Assembly: GCA_017545365.1 (NCBI GenBank)
Contig: JAFWOP010000020.1
Location: forward strand, 1 to 64,000
DNA: 64,000 bases
Reading direction: 5' to 3'
From: Bacteroidales bacterium
GTDB lineage: Bacteria > Bacteroidota > Bacteroidia > Bacteroidales > P3
Shown: in pieces, positions 16,755-28,400 of the stretch
Numbering within the stretch: the stretch's first letter is position 1
Layout of the letters: every line of letters begins with the position of its first letter
Notes under the pieces: model-generated
What the model saw: the letters and a program-made list of their open reading frames with translations, nothing else
What the model was told of the DNA's origin: nothing
Database searches by the model: none
Position numbers and translations under genes: made by a program

Positions 16755-17590
16755 CAGGTTTTGGAGAGATAGAAAATGTCGGCAGGATGGACACAAAGCA
16801 CCGGCAGCTGCGAGCTGTGTACGATTTGCTGGGCGTTTGTGCCGAGGAATAGTTGCGAGAGGAGGCGGTCCTGTTCGGTGTTGATTACCACGAGGTCGGC
16901 CTTGATGCTTTCGGCGTAGGAGAGTACGGTGTCGCTATAGTTGCTGTAGTGCTTGACCACAGATTTGAACTTGACGCCCTCGGTTCCGAGGAATTCGGCG
17001 GTCTGCACCATGTAGGCGCGCAGCTGTGGGGCTTGATCGGGGGAGTCCATGAGACCGAGAATGTGTACCTCGGCACCGAACAGTCTGGCCAAGGCGGCAG
17101 CAGGTGGCACTTTCTGACGAGAATTGATGTTCACACGGATGGGGACGACGATGCGTTCGAGGGCTTTGTGGAAGTCGTATCCCTGACGGACGGTAAGTAC
17201 CGGTACCGGGGCTTCCTGTACGATGCGGACGGCGGTGCTGCCCATCCAGTATTTTTCAAAGCCAGAGGCGCCGTTGGTGCCGATGACGATGAGGGGCGCG
17301 TTCTCATGGCGTGCCTGGCGGGAGATGACAGCACCCACTTTGCCAGAACAGATTTCCCAACGGATTTTGTTGCCGTGCAGCTTGGGCTCATGTTCCTCGC
17401 ACAGCATCTTCAGCTTCTCGGAGGCAAGGTGGGTCATGATGGTGAGCTGCTCCTCGTCCATCAGCAGTTTTTCCCGTTTGACCCAGAGTAGCTTGATGTC
17501 ACATTCTAGTTTGTTCGCGATATCCACAGCCAGTTCCAAGGCTACATAGGAGCCTTTGGAGAAGTCAGTGCCAACAATTATCGATCTCAT
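16754..17590 (-). CDS. Tandem-domain universal stress protein
   Basis: 278 residues from the ATG at 17590 (MRSIIVGTDFSKGSYVALELAVDIA). There are two UspA domains, about 1-140 and 145-278. The first ends with the ATP-binding signature VIGTNGASGFEKYWMGSTAVRIVQEAPVPVLTV (G-2x-G-9x-G-S/T). The second keeps the fold but has a degenerate loop (VINTEQDRLLSQLFLGTNAQQIVHSSQLPVLCV). This pattern, one intact and one weakened nucleotide loop, is common in Bacteroidota double Usp proteins. It may sense ATP or stress in the cytoplasm. An in-frame extension to 17707 is AT-rich and rejected. Confidence 0.9.
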   Translation of the reverse strand: MRSIIVGTDFSKGSYVALELAVDIANKLECDIKLLWVKREKLLMDEEQLTIMTHLASEKLKMLCEEHEPKLHGNKIRWEICSGKVGAVISRQARHENAPLIVIGTNGASGFEKYWMGSTAVRIVQEAPVPVLTVRQGYDFHKALERIVVPIRVNINSRQKVPPAAALARLFGAEVHILGLMDSPDQAPQLRAYMVQTAEFLGTEGVKFKSVVKHYSNYSDTVLSYAESIKADLVVINTEQDRLLSQLFLGTNAQQIVHSSQLPVLCVHPADIFYLSKT

Positions 17591-17690
17591 TTTATGGCTA
17601 ATTATTATAATTTCTATCATTAGATAACGAAAAGAAGAGTTTTTTAGTATGAATGATACAATAAAAAAACGATATGTGCCGTTTTTTTTG

Positions 17691-17698
17691 TACTTTTG
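17691..17698 (+). promoter_or_regulatory. -7 promoter element for ruvB
   Basis: TACTTTTG matches TAnnTTTG and lies 20 nt before the ruvB ATG at 17719. This also supports that start over an upstream in-frame codon at 17674. Confidence 0.6.
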
Positions 17699-17718
17699 CA
17701 ATTCCAAAGAAGCGAAGA

Positions 17719-18741
17719 ATGAATAGTAATTTAGATGCTACAGGCCGTGGTCAGACACAACAGGAACGCGAGGTGGAGCGGGCGTTGCGTCCCAAAGGAT
17801 TCGACAGTTTTGCGGGTCAGCAGAATGTGTTGGACAACCTTCGCGTGTTTGTCGGGGCGGCCAAACAACGTGGCGAGCCGCTAGACCATGTGCTCCTTCA
17901 CGGGCCTCCTGGATTGGGCAAGACCACCCTCTCGTATATTATTGCCAACGAGCTGGGGGTGAATATTAAGATGACCTCTGGGCCGGTGTTGGACAAGCCG
18001 GGGGACTTGGCAGGTATGCTCACCTCGCTAGAGGCCAACGATGTCCTTTTTATTGATGAGATACACCGTCTTTCGCCGGTTGTGGAGGAGTATCTCTATT
18101 CCGCTATGGAAGATTATAAGATAGACATCCTCATCGAGTCGGGACCCGCTGCGCGGAGTGTGCAAATCAAGCTCAAACCTTTCACCCTGATAGGTGCGAC
18201 CACCCGGTCGGGTATGCTGACTGCCCCCCTCCGAGCCCGTTTTGGTATCAACTGCCGGCTGCAGTATTACGATGCGGAAACCCTTACCCGCATCGTCAAC
18301 CGTTCGGCCAGTCTGCTGCAGGTGAAGATTACTTCCGAATCGGCATTCGAAATAGCACGCCGCAGCCGTGGCACACCTCGAATAGCCAACCTGTTGTTGC
18401 GGCGAGTGCGGGATTTTGCACAGGTGAAAGGCGACGGTACCATCACCCTAGACATTGCCCGCTATGCGTTGAAGGCACTCAATGTTGACAGCAATGGGCT
18501 TGACGAGATGGATATGCGCATACTGGGCACCATTATCGACAAGTTCCGCGGCGGACCTGTGGGCATCAACACGATTGCCACCTCGGTGGGAGAAGATGCC
18601 GGGACAGTGGAAGAGGTTTACGAGCCCTACCTTATCCAGGAGGGTTACCTTCAGCGCACCCCGCGTGGCCGAGAGGCAACCCCGTTGGCCTATCAGCTTT
18701 TGGGCAAACAGAAGCTGGGCGACCAGCCGGAACTTTTTTAG
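17719..18741 (+). CDS. ruvB: Holliday junction branch migration helicase RuvB
   Basis: 340 residues, normal RuvB length. Walker A is GPPGLGKT (62-69), Walker B DEIH (113-116), sensor 1 is [18 protein letters not shown] (with the arginine of the finger), and sensor 2 is [19 protein letters not shown]. The C-terminal winged helix (about 265-330) includes [10 protein letters not shown] and RTPRGREAT. RuvB is the hexameric motor that, with RuvA and RuvC, moves and resolves Holliday junctions. ruvA and ruvC are not adjacent. It is divergent from the Usp-BaiN pair. Confidence 0.97.
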   Translation: MNSNLDATGRGQTQQEREVERALRPKGFDSFAGQQNVLDNLRVFVGAAKQRGEPLDHVLLHGPPGLGKTTLSYIIANELGVNIKMTSGPVLDKPGDLAGMLTSLEANDVLFIDEIHRLSPVVEEYLYSAMEDYKIDILIESGPAARSVQIKLKPFTLIGATTRSGMLTAPLRARFGINCRLQYYDAETLTRIVNRSASLLQVKITSESAFEIARRSRGTPRIANLLLRRVRDFAQVKGDGTITLDIARYALKALNVDSNGLDEMDMRILGTIIDKFRGGPVGINTIATSVGEDAGTVEEVYEPYLIQEGYLQRTPRGREATPLAYQLLGKQKLGDQPELF

Positions 18742-18798
18742 CCGTAGGCAGTTGAGGAAAAGAAGCATTTGTATTATTGCCAAACAAATAAATCAAGT

Positions 18799-20034
18799 AT
18801 GAGAACACTGATTGAGAATATCAAATCCCTGCTACAGGTGGAGAACACCCCTCGGCAGAAAGTGTGTGGTGCCGACATGGCTCACATTGACCATATAGAG
18901 AACGCTTACCTGATTGTCGAAGACGACAGGATTGCTGCCTTTGGCCCCATGGAGGAGCTGAAAGAACAGACTTTCGACAAAGTGGTTGATGCCACCGGGC
19001 GGATGGTTCTGCCCTCCTTCTGCGACTCGCATACCCATCTGGTGTATGCCGGAAGCCGTGAGATTGAGTATATTGATAAGATTCGCGGCCTTTCGTACGA
19101 TGAGATTGCCAAGCGGGGCGGCGGTATACTGAACAGCGCCAAGCGTGTGCAGGAAGCTTCGGAGCAGCAGCTCTACGATGATGCTATGGCCCGTTTGGAC
19201 ACCATTATCCGCTATGGCACGGGTGCCGTGGAAATCAAGTCGGGCTACGGCATGACTCCCGAAGCCGAGTTGAAGATGCTGCGCGTTATCCGCCGGTTGC
19301 GCGAGACATCGCCCCTCACCATCAAGTCCACACTTTTGGGTGCCCACGGCATCCCGATGGAATATCGTGGCCGGCAGGAGAAATTCGTCGACCTGGTCAT
19401 AGAGCGCATGATTCCACAGGCTGCAGACGAAGGATTGGCAGACTTTATCGATGTCTTCTGCGACGCGGGCTTCTTCACAGTAGAGGATACCGAGCGGATG
19501 CTTGAGGCAGGAGCGAAATACGGCATGCGGCCCAAGATACACGCCAACGAGATGGCATGCAGCGGAGGCATCCAGTGTGCTGTGAAATATAACGCACTGA
19601 GTTGCGACCATCTAGAATATACAGGTGATGACGAGATTGCATGTCTCCTAGGCTCCGAAACCATGCCCACAGTCCTGCCTGGGGCAGCCTTTTTCCTCAA
19701 TATGCAGCATGCCCCTGTCCGCAAGATGATGGAGGCAGGGTTGCCTGTGGCTATGGCATCGGACTTCAACCCCGGCTCCTCGCCCTCGGGCAATATGCAG
19801 CTGGTGCTCTCCTTTGCTTGTGTCAATTACCGTATGCTGCCCGAAGAGGCTATCAACGCAACGACCATCAATAGCGGCTACGCTATGGGTGTCAGCGATA
19901 TACTGGGCTCCATCGCCGTCGGAAAGAAGGCCAATTTCTACCTCACTACGCCCATCCCCACTTATGAGTATCTGCCCTACGCATACGGCGAGAACAAGGT
20001 GTGGAAGAGCTTCCTCAACGGCAAAGAATACTAG
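18799..20034 (+). CDS. hutI: Imidazolonepropionase
   Basis: 411 residues from the ATG at 18799 ([13 protein letters not shown]). The metal-binding HxH of the amidohydrolase barrel is His78/His80 in [14 protein letters not shown], and further landmarks are [41 protein letters not shown] and [14 protein letters not shown]. The enzyme hydrolyses 4-imidazolone-5-propanoate to N-formimino-L-glutamate, the third step of histidine breakdown. hutH, hutU and the formiminotransferase are not present, so the pathway must be completed elsewhere. It is followed by an ABC ATPase gene 43 nt downstream. Confidence 0.96.
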   Translation: MRTLIENIKSLLQVENTPRQKVCGADMAHIDHIENAYLIVEDDRIAAFGPMEELKEQTFDKVVDATGRMVLPSFCDSHTHLVYAGSREIEYIDKIRGLSYDEIAKRGGGILNSAKRVQEASEQQLYDDAMARLDTIIRYGTGAVEIKSGYGMTPEAELKMLRVIRRLRETSPLTIKSTLLGAHGIPMEYRGRQEKFVDLVIERMIPQAADEGLADFIDVFCDAGFFTVEDTERMLEAGAKYGMRPKIHANEMACSGGIQCAVKYNALSCDHLEYTGDDEIACLLGSETMPTVLPGAAFFLNMQHAPVRKMMEAGLPVAMASDFNPGSSPSGNMQLVLSFACVNYRMLPEEAINATTINSGYAMGVSDILGSIAVGKKANFYLTTPIPTYEYLPYAYGENKVWKSFLNGKEY

Positions 20035-20077
20035 CCATCCTTCCCCTTCCATAGGGATGATTAACAAACCCAGCATA

Positions 20078-20758
20078 ATGATAACAGTAGAAAGACTCAA
20101 CAAATCGTATGGCACACTACAAGTGCTGAAGGATATCAGCCTCACCATAGAAAAGGGCGAGATTGTGAGCGTCGTGGGGGCATCGGGTGCAGGAAAGACC
20201 ACGCTTCTCCAGCTGCTGGGTACCCTTGACCGACCTGACAGTGGCCGCATTCTTTATGACAGCTCCGAGGGCGAGGGACGGCCGGTCACCCAGGTGGATG
20301 TGACACGGCTCGATGAGAAAGGAATGGCGCGTTTCCGCAATCGCCATATCGGCTTTGTCTTCCAGTTCCATAACCTCCTGCCCGAATTTACCGCCCTTGA
20401 GAATGTCTGCATGCCTGCCCTCATCGCAGGACAGAGCATGGAAGAAGCCGCAGAGGAGGCCATGCAGCTGCTCAGGTTTCTCAATGTCGAGGGACGTGCA
20501 GCACACAAGCCGGCACAGCTGTCGGGAGGCGAGCAACAGCGGTTTGCCGTTGCCAGGGCTTTGATAAACAGGCCTGCCGTCGTCCTGGCTGACGAGCCGT
20601 CGGGCAATCTTGACACCCGGCATGCCGAAGAACTGCACGACCTTTTCTTCCAGCTCCGCGACCAGTACATGCAGACGTTCGTCATCGTTACCCACAACAC
20701 GGCTTTGGCACAGAAGTCCGACCGGCAAATCATGCTGCAGGACGGCATGATTGTATAG
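20078..20758 (+). CDS. LolD-like ABC transporter ATP-binding protein
   Basis: 226 residues from the ATG at 20078 ([22 protein letters not shown]). Walker A is GASGAGKT (34-41). The Q-loop region reads [19 protein letters not shown], the wording typical of LolD/MacB-type ATPases. The signature is [15 protein letters not shown], Walker [11 protein letters not shown], and the H-loop VTHN. LolD drives LolC/E permeases that release lipoproteins from the inner membrane. No permease gene is adjacent. An alternative ATG at 20057 would add seven residues (MINKPSI). Confidence 0.9.
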   Translation: MITVERLNKSYGTLQVLKDISLTIEKGEIVSVVGASGAGKTTLLQLLGTLDRPDSGRILYDSSEGEGRPVTQVDVTRLDEKGMARFRNRHIGFVFQFHNLLPEFTALENVCMPALIAGQSMEEAAEEAMQLLRFLNVEGRAAHKPAQLSGGEQQRFAVARALINRPAVVLADEPSGNLDTRHAEELHDLFFQLRDQYMQTFVIVTHNTALAQKSDRQIMLQDGMIV

Positions 20759-20811
20759 GCGTGCGCCATAAGATTAAAAGAAGATACTCCACACACTAAT
20801 ATCACCCAGTT

Positions 20812-21588
20812 ATGATACAGCAAAGCAGAAATTCCAAACCTCAGGACCCCAAGCCCGAACCCAAGTCGGTCATTTACGGTCTCCGCCCTGTGATTGAAGC
20901 CATTGAAGGTGATGTGCAGATAGATAAAGTGCTGCTACAGAATGGTCTCACCGGCTCATTGGCGGGTAACCTCAAGGGTCTTATACGAGACAAGGGCATT
21001 CCTTTCCAGTTTGTTCCAGTAGAGAAGTTGAACCGCATGGCGCGAGGTAACCACCAGGGAGTGGCGGCATTGATAGCCCCTATCAAATTTCACCAGTCGA
21101 TGGATTTGATACCAAGACTGGCAGAGCAGAAAGAGGCACCTTTCATCTTACTGCTCGACCATGTGACGGACGTGCGGAATTTTGGTGCTATAGTGCGCAC
21201 TGCCGAGTGTGCAGGTGTGGATGCCGTCGTCGTTCCAGAACATGGCAGCGCACAAGTGGGCGACGATGCGGTCAAGACCTCTTCGGGGGCACTGTTGCGC
21301 GTTCCCATTTGTCGCGACGGCAATCTGAAGACGACCATTAATCTGGCGCGGCAATGTGGGTTGCAGGTTGTGGCAGCCACCGAGAAGGGAGCCACCGACT
21401 ATCTTGAAGTCGATTTCCACCGTCCCACCTTGCTGATTATGGGCGCAGAAGAGACCGGCATCAGCCCTGAGCTGCTCAAGATGGCCGACGTGCGGGCCAA
21501 ACTGCCGATATTAGGGCAGATACAATCGCTCAATGTCAGTGTGGCCGCTGCCGTTTTTATGTACGAGGCCTTGCGCCAGCGAAGATAA
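20812..21588 (+). CDS. rlmB: 23S rRNA 2'-O-methyltransferase RlmB (TrmH family)
   Basis: 258 residues. The N-terminal substrate-binding domain (about 20-90: VIYGLRPVIEAIEG, IPFQFVPVEKLNRMARGNHQGVAA) is followed by the SPOUT fold. SPOUT motif 1 is DVRNFGAIVRTAECAGVDAVV, motif 2 includes IMGAEETGIS, and motif 3 is LNVSVAAAVFMYEALRQR, which forms the SAM-binding knot. The enzyme methylates the ribose of guanosine 2251 in 23S rRNA. The first 15 residues are a polar extension. It is probably co-transcribed with the LolD-like gene 53 nt upstream. Confidence 0.93.
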   Translation: MIQQSRNSKPQDPKPEPKSVIYGLRPVIEAIEGDVQIDKVLLQNGLTGSLAGNLKGLIRDKGIPFQFVPVEKLNRMARGNHQGVAALIAPIKFHQSMDLIPRLAEQKEAPFILLLDHVTDVRNFGAIVRTAECAGVDAVVVPEHGSAQVGDDAVKTSSGALLRVPICRDGNLKTTINLARQCGLQVVAATEKGATDYLEVDFHRPTLLIMGAEETGISPELLKMADVRAKLPILGQIQSLNVSVAAAVFMYEALRQRR

Positions 21589-22377
21589 CAGTTACTAAAG
21601 TTTGACAAGTCGGTTTTCTTCAAAAGTGATATGATTGGTTTTTACAAATGACTGTTCCTTAGCATTATTTGCAGCAAAAAGTCAGGGGGGTAACCAACAT
21701 AAGTATTGGTTTCTGCCATCGTGACCCACTTTGTGCCGCCTTTTTATTTCTAAAAGTGGCACCCTGTTTTTGTCTGTTTCGATATAATTGTGTCAGATGG
21801 GCGACAGGTCCCACTTCAATCACACGCCATGCCTTCGTCATGCCTTCGCTTTTCAGAGGCGGAGGAAGGACCAAAGAAAGCACCGAGTACAACCCTACCA
21901 CCGCTAAACAACCTGACTAAGCATCTGGGAAAGAAAAACAAAAGCGTATGGCTAAAATCGGCTGGTAGGCTTGAGAATACATGCCTGATTTCACTTGTCA
22001 AACGTTAGGAAATGACGCTACACGTTGTTCTTTCTTTGCGAGGACGAACCTTAAGGGGGAAACGCACCAATGTTGCAGCAGGTGCCGTCGCCGAACTTCT
22101 GTAAGCACGTGCAAACAGGTGTCCTGCATGGATTGTCATAGAGTGTGCGAGCGGAAGGGGTGTCCTTGGATCGACACAGAGTCAAAGATGCTTCAATTGC
22201 CATTACAAGACGCTAGCGTGTATCATAAAAAATCATAAAAATAGGCCTTCGGGGGTGACGGTTCTAGCATTTTTGAGAGTATATATTGTGATGATGTTGA
22301 GCTAGTCGAGGCTGACCCAACGCGAAAAGGTCATAAGGAAAAAAGAAGCACTATTTATAACTATAAAAATAAAAATG
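21589..22377. other. Long gene-free spacer upstream of the giant surface-protein gene
   Basis: About 790 bases. Short open frames (for example 21669-21920 and 21981-22238, plus strand) have no recognisable protein pattern and look random, though the second encodes an unusual number of Cys. Around 22070-22180 there are local inverted repeats (gcacc...ggtgc). Base composition changes from mixed to AT-rich after about 22240. I recognise no RNA family. Confidence 0.4.
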
Positions 22378-22407
22378 TTGATGATTCAGTTTTTCTTCGT
22401 ATATTTG
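22378..22407 (+). promoter_or_regulatory. Promoter of the giant T9SS cargo gene
   Basis: A TTG at 22378-22380 is followed by 19 nt and then TATATTTG (22400-22407), a close match to the Bacteroidota TTTG-N19-TAnnTTTG promoter. Transcription would start near 22413, leaving an AT-rich leader of about 85 nt before the ATG at 22498. Confidence 0.6.
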
Positions 22408-22497
22408 TACGCTCAAAAAGTCTCCAATTTTACGCTGTAAAATGGTTGCTTTTTGTGTGTAATATATTGTAAATAAATAAGTAATATAGTAATACAA

Positions 22498-25400
22498 ATG
22501 AAAAAAAGATTCTTGCTTTTCGGGCTGATTTTTGCTATGATGGCATTATCTTCCCATGCTCAAATCTACGAAATGTATTCCCAAGATTTTGAGACAGACA
22601 CGGGCCTTAATTATACTGTGTCGAGTACGGCGTGTGCGCCACAAACCTCTCTACATTCGGGTGGTGCACGGGCTATGAAAATGCTTCATACCAATAATAC
22701 CCAGTTGGTATTGACGCTTGACACGATAGATTTTTCTACGCCCTTGAACTTGAATTTCTATAAGTTAGAGTTTTCTCATATTGCTTGGGTCCGTCCTCTG
22801 ATGTGTGTCTCACGTCAGGAGGTGTGTATGATTGAGGCCAAACGTCCCGACCAGTCGACGTGGATTCGGCTCAACGCCTCCCACTACGATCTTTCTGAAG
22901 GCGGTGACATTTCCTTTGGGTCTCTTTCGTCTTTCAGTATAGAGTCTTATCAAGAATGGCTTATGGGTGGCTCCGCACCCAACAACACGATGTGGATGCA
23001 CGAGCGATTCAATTTAGACCAGTTCTTCTACACGGCTGGTGATCCTGAGAATAGGAAACTGATTATTCGCTTTATTTTGAGTGCTAGAAATGGAGCCGCT
23101 GGCATCGACGCATGGTATCTTGATGACATCAAGGTGTCTGCCTCTAGTCAGCAGATGGTGACCCCCTCCATCAACATGATTTCCTTCCCAGACCATCTGA
23201 ATTATCCTAGTAGCCGTGGTGCCAAGGTTGCCGCTGACGTGACCACCTCTGTCATCCAAGGTATAAACGATGACTCGGTTTATGTTGTCTACCGTGTGGG
23301 TAACAACCCAACCGAGTTTAGGGCACCCATGGTGCGGCAGGGAACGACTAGCCGTTATGTGGGTCGCATCCCTTTCTATGGATATGACACCTTGATGCAC
23401 TATCATGTTGTTGCTAAGGATGGCACGGTGAACTTCAATACCGTCAATTATCCAAGGGCATCAGATGCATGGGTTACTTATCGGTGTGTGCGTGGTAAGA
23501 CGCATTCAGCAACCCCGCCAGGAAACCAGACAAACGTATTGGAATTTCCCTTCCCCCCTTACGCGGACGGTCGTTCAGAGTTCGTATATGACAGTGCTAC
23601 AATGGCGGAGTTGGGTTATGGCCCAGGATACATCACCGATTTAAGATTCATCCTTGCCACGTCAAATGTGACCCAGGTGAGGCCGAGGGTGCAGTTTCGA
23701 ATGGCAAACTACTTCACGAATGACTATATCCATACATCCTCCGATATGGCTTTTACCGCTGTTGCAATGCAAATTCCATTCGATACGGCACTTGTGTTTC
23801 CACAGGCAGCACCCAACTCCATCTTTGAGGTTCACCTACAGGACACTTTCTTCTATTCGGGTTCCGACTTGGTGGTGCAGGTCTTTTACGACGGTACGAC
23901 CAACCCGGCGGCCCGTCTTGCCAAGCACATACCGGCGCTCAGTAACAAGATGTCAATATACACCACCGTTGGCGATGCTGCGAGTTCTTTCCACCCGTTT
24001 ACTTCTGATATTGATCAATTTTCAACTGGCGTAACTGCCAATACCCGCCCTTGGGTGACTTTCATTGCGACAAAAAATTTGCCTTTGATATACGACTGCG
24101 GCATTAGTGCGATGGCATATCCTAGTTACGACACTCCTTGCAATGCGGGCAACGATTCCGTGGTGGTGTGGCTGAAGAACTTTGGCGTGAGTGCCATGGA
24201 TTCTGTCCGCATCTGGTATCGTGTTGACAACCAGCCCCCTGTTTTCTTCGACTGGACAGGGAATCTCAACGGTGGCGATAGTGTCCGTGTGTTGCTCAAC
24301 AGCAGCCAACCCTTCACGGTGGGTTACCATACCATCCGTGCATGGGTGGACGACACCATCAGGGTCGGCAGCCTCCGCTTCAGAGACCACGAGCCATATA
24401 ATGACACGGTGTTCACTCCTTTCTCATCGTGTGAGGGCCCCTACAGTGGTACCCGTATCGTGGGCACTGGCTCTAGTGCCCATTTCAGCTCTTTGGAGAA
24501 CTGCTTGTATGTGCTGAGCCGTTGCGGTATCGATGGACCGCTCACTATCAAGCTGCCCGCTGGAGTGTACGATGTGACCAAGTTCCCATTCATTCCAGGT
24601 ACGTCAGAGACCAACTATGTTACTTTCGAACCGGCCACGGCCACAGCCCAGGTCACCTTCCGCCGTTCACGCAACGGAGTAAATGTCATCGTGCCAGCGT
24701 TGGTCGACCTCACCGAGGCCCGCAGCATCCACTTCAACAACATTACTTTCAGCAATGGACGTTACGTTGACAATCGTTGTTCCGTACTAGCCCAGTTGGG
24801 CAGCGGAAGTTCCAATTGCCAGTTCATCAACTGTAACTTCGTCGACAGCAACGCCATCGTTTTCGCTGCTCAGTCATTGATTAATACGGGTGATGCAGAC
24901 TCTTTGTTGGTGACCAACTGCTATTTCTACGGAGGTACAATAGGTGTTGACATCACAGGCGCGGCACCCGATGTCCGTTCGGTGGGCAATACCGTGCAGT
25001 TTAGCGACTTTGTCAATCAGGTGAACACGGCAGTCCGTATGGTGAACCAATCAACGGCCACCATCGACAGCATCTTTGCCAACGATGTGCTGACTAACTC
25101 CAGCTACATCATTTTGGCTCAGTACTGCTACGACGGCACCCGTATCACCCGTAACAGAGTCTATTCGTCGAAGGGCACATGCTGTATCGGTGTCTCCGAC
25201 ATGCATGGCACTGCCACCAACTACTGCATCGTGGCCAACAATATGTTGGTGTCGGTGGATGATGGCTCCAGCAACATGCTCACCACCCCGCTTAACATCA
25301 TTAAGGGTTCGTATATCAAGACCGTGTTCAACTCAGTCCGCATGAACGCGCCCACCCGTGTCAATGTGGCAGCAGCCACCCTCGGCGGCGATGTGATTAG

Positions 25401-28400
25401 CAACTGCTATTTCCAGAACAACGTCATCGCCACCTTCGACACCTCCAACTACGCCTTCTCCTTCATTCCGGGCGACAATACTGCCACCCTGCATGTCGAC
25501 CACAACTGCTACTATTCGGTAAGTGGTGTGTTGAACAAACTCAGCGGTACAAACTACAACAACCTCAACACTTGGCGTTTGGCCGTGCCTGTTGATGTGG
25601 GTTCCGTCACAGGCAACCCCAACTATACCAATAGCTCTATTGCACGTGTCGACCTTCGTTCCTTCAATGCCTTGCTGCGTAATGTGGGCACCCCTGTGCC
25701 AGAAGTGACCATCGACCTCTTCGGTTCTCCCCGTTCCGTCACGGCCCCCAGCTTGGGTGCTTATGAGGTCGTGCCTCTCTCCATCGACTTCCGCCCCTAT
25801 GAGTTTGTCACTCCTCTCGAGGACTACTGCGGTGCTCCTGCCAGCATCCCCGTGGAGGTGGCCATCTACAATACTGGCAACGGCACATACACCTACAGCT
25901 CTTCCTCCCCCATCACGGTATATTATAGTATTGACAATGGTCCCGTCCAGTCGTTCCAAGTGACCCGCAACGTCGGTCCTAACGACACCATCCATTTCCT
26001 CTCTACCCGCACCATGTCGCTGCCCAGCGGCACTGGCAATACCGACCGCACCTACAACATCAGATGGTGGGTGAAGTGCAGTCTCGACCCCGACGACCTG
26101 AACGACACTATGGTTTGGACAGTGCTCTCCCGCTATGCGGCTCCGGCTCCTTCTGTCATCAATCAGAATGTTCCTTATAACACGGTGGCCACCATAACCC
26201 CCACTGGCGGCATCAACCTCTGGCCCGTGAACTACTATACTTCTGGCAACGGACGTCAGCAACGTTCGGGCATCTCTTGGTATCATAATATTGACGATAC
26301 CGCACGTTTCTTCTACGGTCCGACGCTCGTCACCACGCCCCTCTATGCCGACACCACTTTCTATATCTCCCAGAAACGTAACCTTCCCTTGGTGAAAATT
26401 ACCGAAGTGCAGGTGAACCGCACAGCCCCTGGTGCCACCTACCCCATGCCGTCGTGGATGAATACCCAGACCGCTTTTGCCATTGAGCTGACCAATTGTG
26501 GCGACTATCCCGCCAATCTTGAAGGCGACTCCATCATTATCGTCCAGCCCACTGCTGCAGCCAAGATATGGGTGCTCCCCAATGTCACCATAGAGCCGGG
26601 TGCCAATCTGGTGCTCCAGTTCCGAAATGTGACCACGGGCAGCGATTCCACTCGCACCATCTATGCGCCGAGTTCTGCTGTGGTCTCCCCGGCCTACACT
26701 GCCCACTTCGGCGTCATCTACCGTGATGGCCATGGCATTGCCGATGCCGTCGCCTTCAACAATGTCATCACCACTTCTTCAACCCAGCCCATCAACTGGA
26801 ACAACCAGGGTGTCCCCGCCTCTGTGTGGCAGGGCAATGCTATAGACCTTGCCAAGAACGGCAATGCCACCAACACCCCCACAGCCGGTGCCCGCCGCAT
26901 CAGCTGGCCCACCAATGCGGCCAATGCCTCTCCCACCGCCACCGCATCGCTCTGGCAGGTGAGTACCGACTCACTGCGAATGCATCTTGGTGAGACCGAG
27001 ACCAACCTCATCCGTTACTACGACAATGGGTGCGAAGGCTTCCGCGCGGCTGTCAACCTGCATGTGACCGGCATTCCCAACACCGACCTCTTCGTCGATG
27101 AACCCGTGGTTGATACAGGCTGTAACCTTACCGCCTCCGAGGATGTGTCCGTAGTTATCCATAACTATGGTATCAACCCGGTGTCTTCGGTTGTGGTGAA
27201 GTACAGCGTCGACGGGGGTGCCACAATTGTCTGCGCCGACACCATTTCGGGTGGCCTCGGAGTGCGTGCCTCTGTCAACCACACCTTCTCTGTTCCGCTT
27301 AACATGTTGGTCTCTCATGACACCGTCTTCCATATCAAAGCATGGGTCGATGGCGTAAGTTCTGACATCAACCATAGCAACGATACCAACGAGGGCTCCT
27401 TCCCCGCATATTACACGCCGCTGCCTCCCGCCATCTCTTCAAACCAGACCGTCAACTACGGCGAACGTCTCACCATGACAGTTCCCGGCCTCTCGCCGAT
27501 GGTTCACACCATTTGGTATGACATCAACATGAATCCTCTGGACACCACACCGTCCACTTATATCACTCCATATATCTATCGTCGCGACACCATGTTTGTC
27601 AACACCATCGCGCTGAAGGACGTGGCCACAACCCATGTGGGCACCCTGGCCTCGGTGATGAACAACAACTACCCCTCGCCTTACAACCCCAAGACCCGTT
27701 ATGTAAAGGAGCAGTACCTCTACACAGCCCAGCAGATTCGCGATGCAGGCCACGGTGCTGGCGAAATCAGTTCACTCTCCTTCTATCTGGAGGCTTTGGG
27801 CACAAATGTCAGCACGTTCACCTTCTCTGATTATACTATCAAAATGGGTACCACCACGGCAGCCAACTTTGCCAACACCACCTTCCTTACCGGTCTGACA
27901 CAGGTCTACAACCGTACCAACCTCACCCTCACCGCCAACGATATCGGATGGGTGAAACACGAACTTGACAACAGGTTCACATGGGACGGCACCTCCAACA
28001 TCGTCATCGAGATTACCCGCGCGCTGAATACTACGGGCATCACGGCTGGTGCCAACACCCGCTACACTGCCCAGGCCAACACCGTCATTACCAAGCAAAA
28101 TAACACTACAGACCAGTCGAGCCAGACCACTGGTACTCGTGGCAACAACCGTCCCGACATCACCTTCGGATTCATGGAGGCTGTCGGCTGTCAGAGTGCT
28201 CCTGTGGCAATCCATATTGATGTGACTAACGTGCCCGACTACGATGCCACTATCAACTGGCCTGGGTCGCTCGACACCACAGTCATCGCTTCGTGCGACA
28301 CTACCAATCTCAATGTCGTTCTCTCCAACCATGGTCTCAACGACATTTCCAACTACACCCTCCGATACAAGATTGACAACAATTCATGGCAACAGGTGAG

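Noticed and set aside
21981..22238. 85-residue Cys-rich frame upstream of the giant gene
   Set aside because: Cys spacing is irregular, there is no start signal, and nothing matches a known small protein. Kept only as part of the spacer description.
25333..26733. 466-residue minus-strand frame inside the giant gene
   Set aside because: It is antisense to a well-supported protein and has low-information Gly/Val/Asp/His-rich composition caused by the codon choice on the other strand. No start signal or domain is seen.
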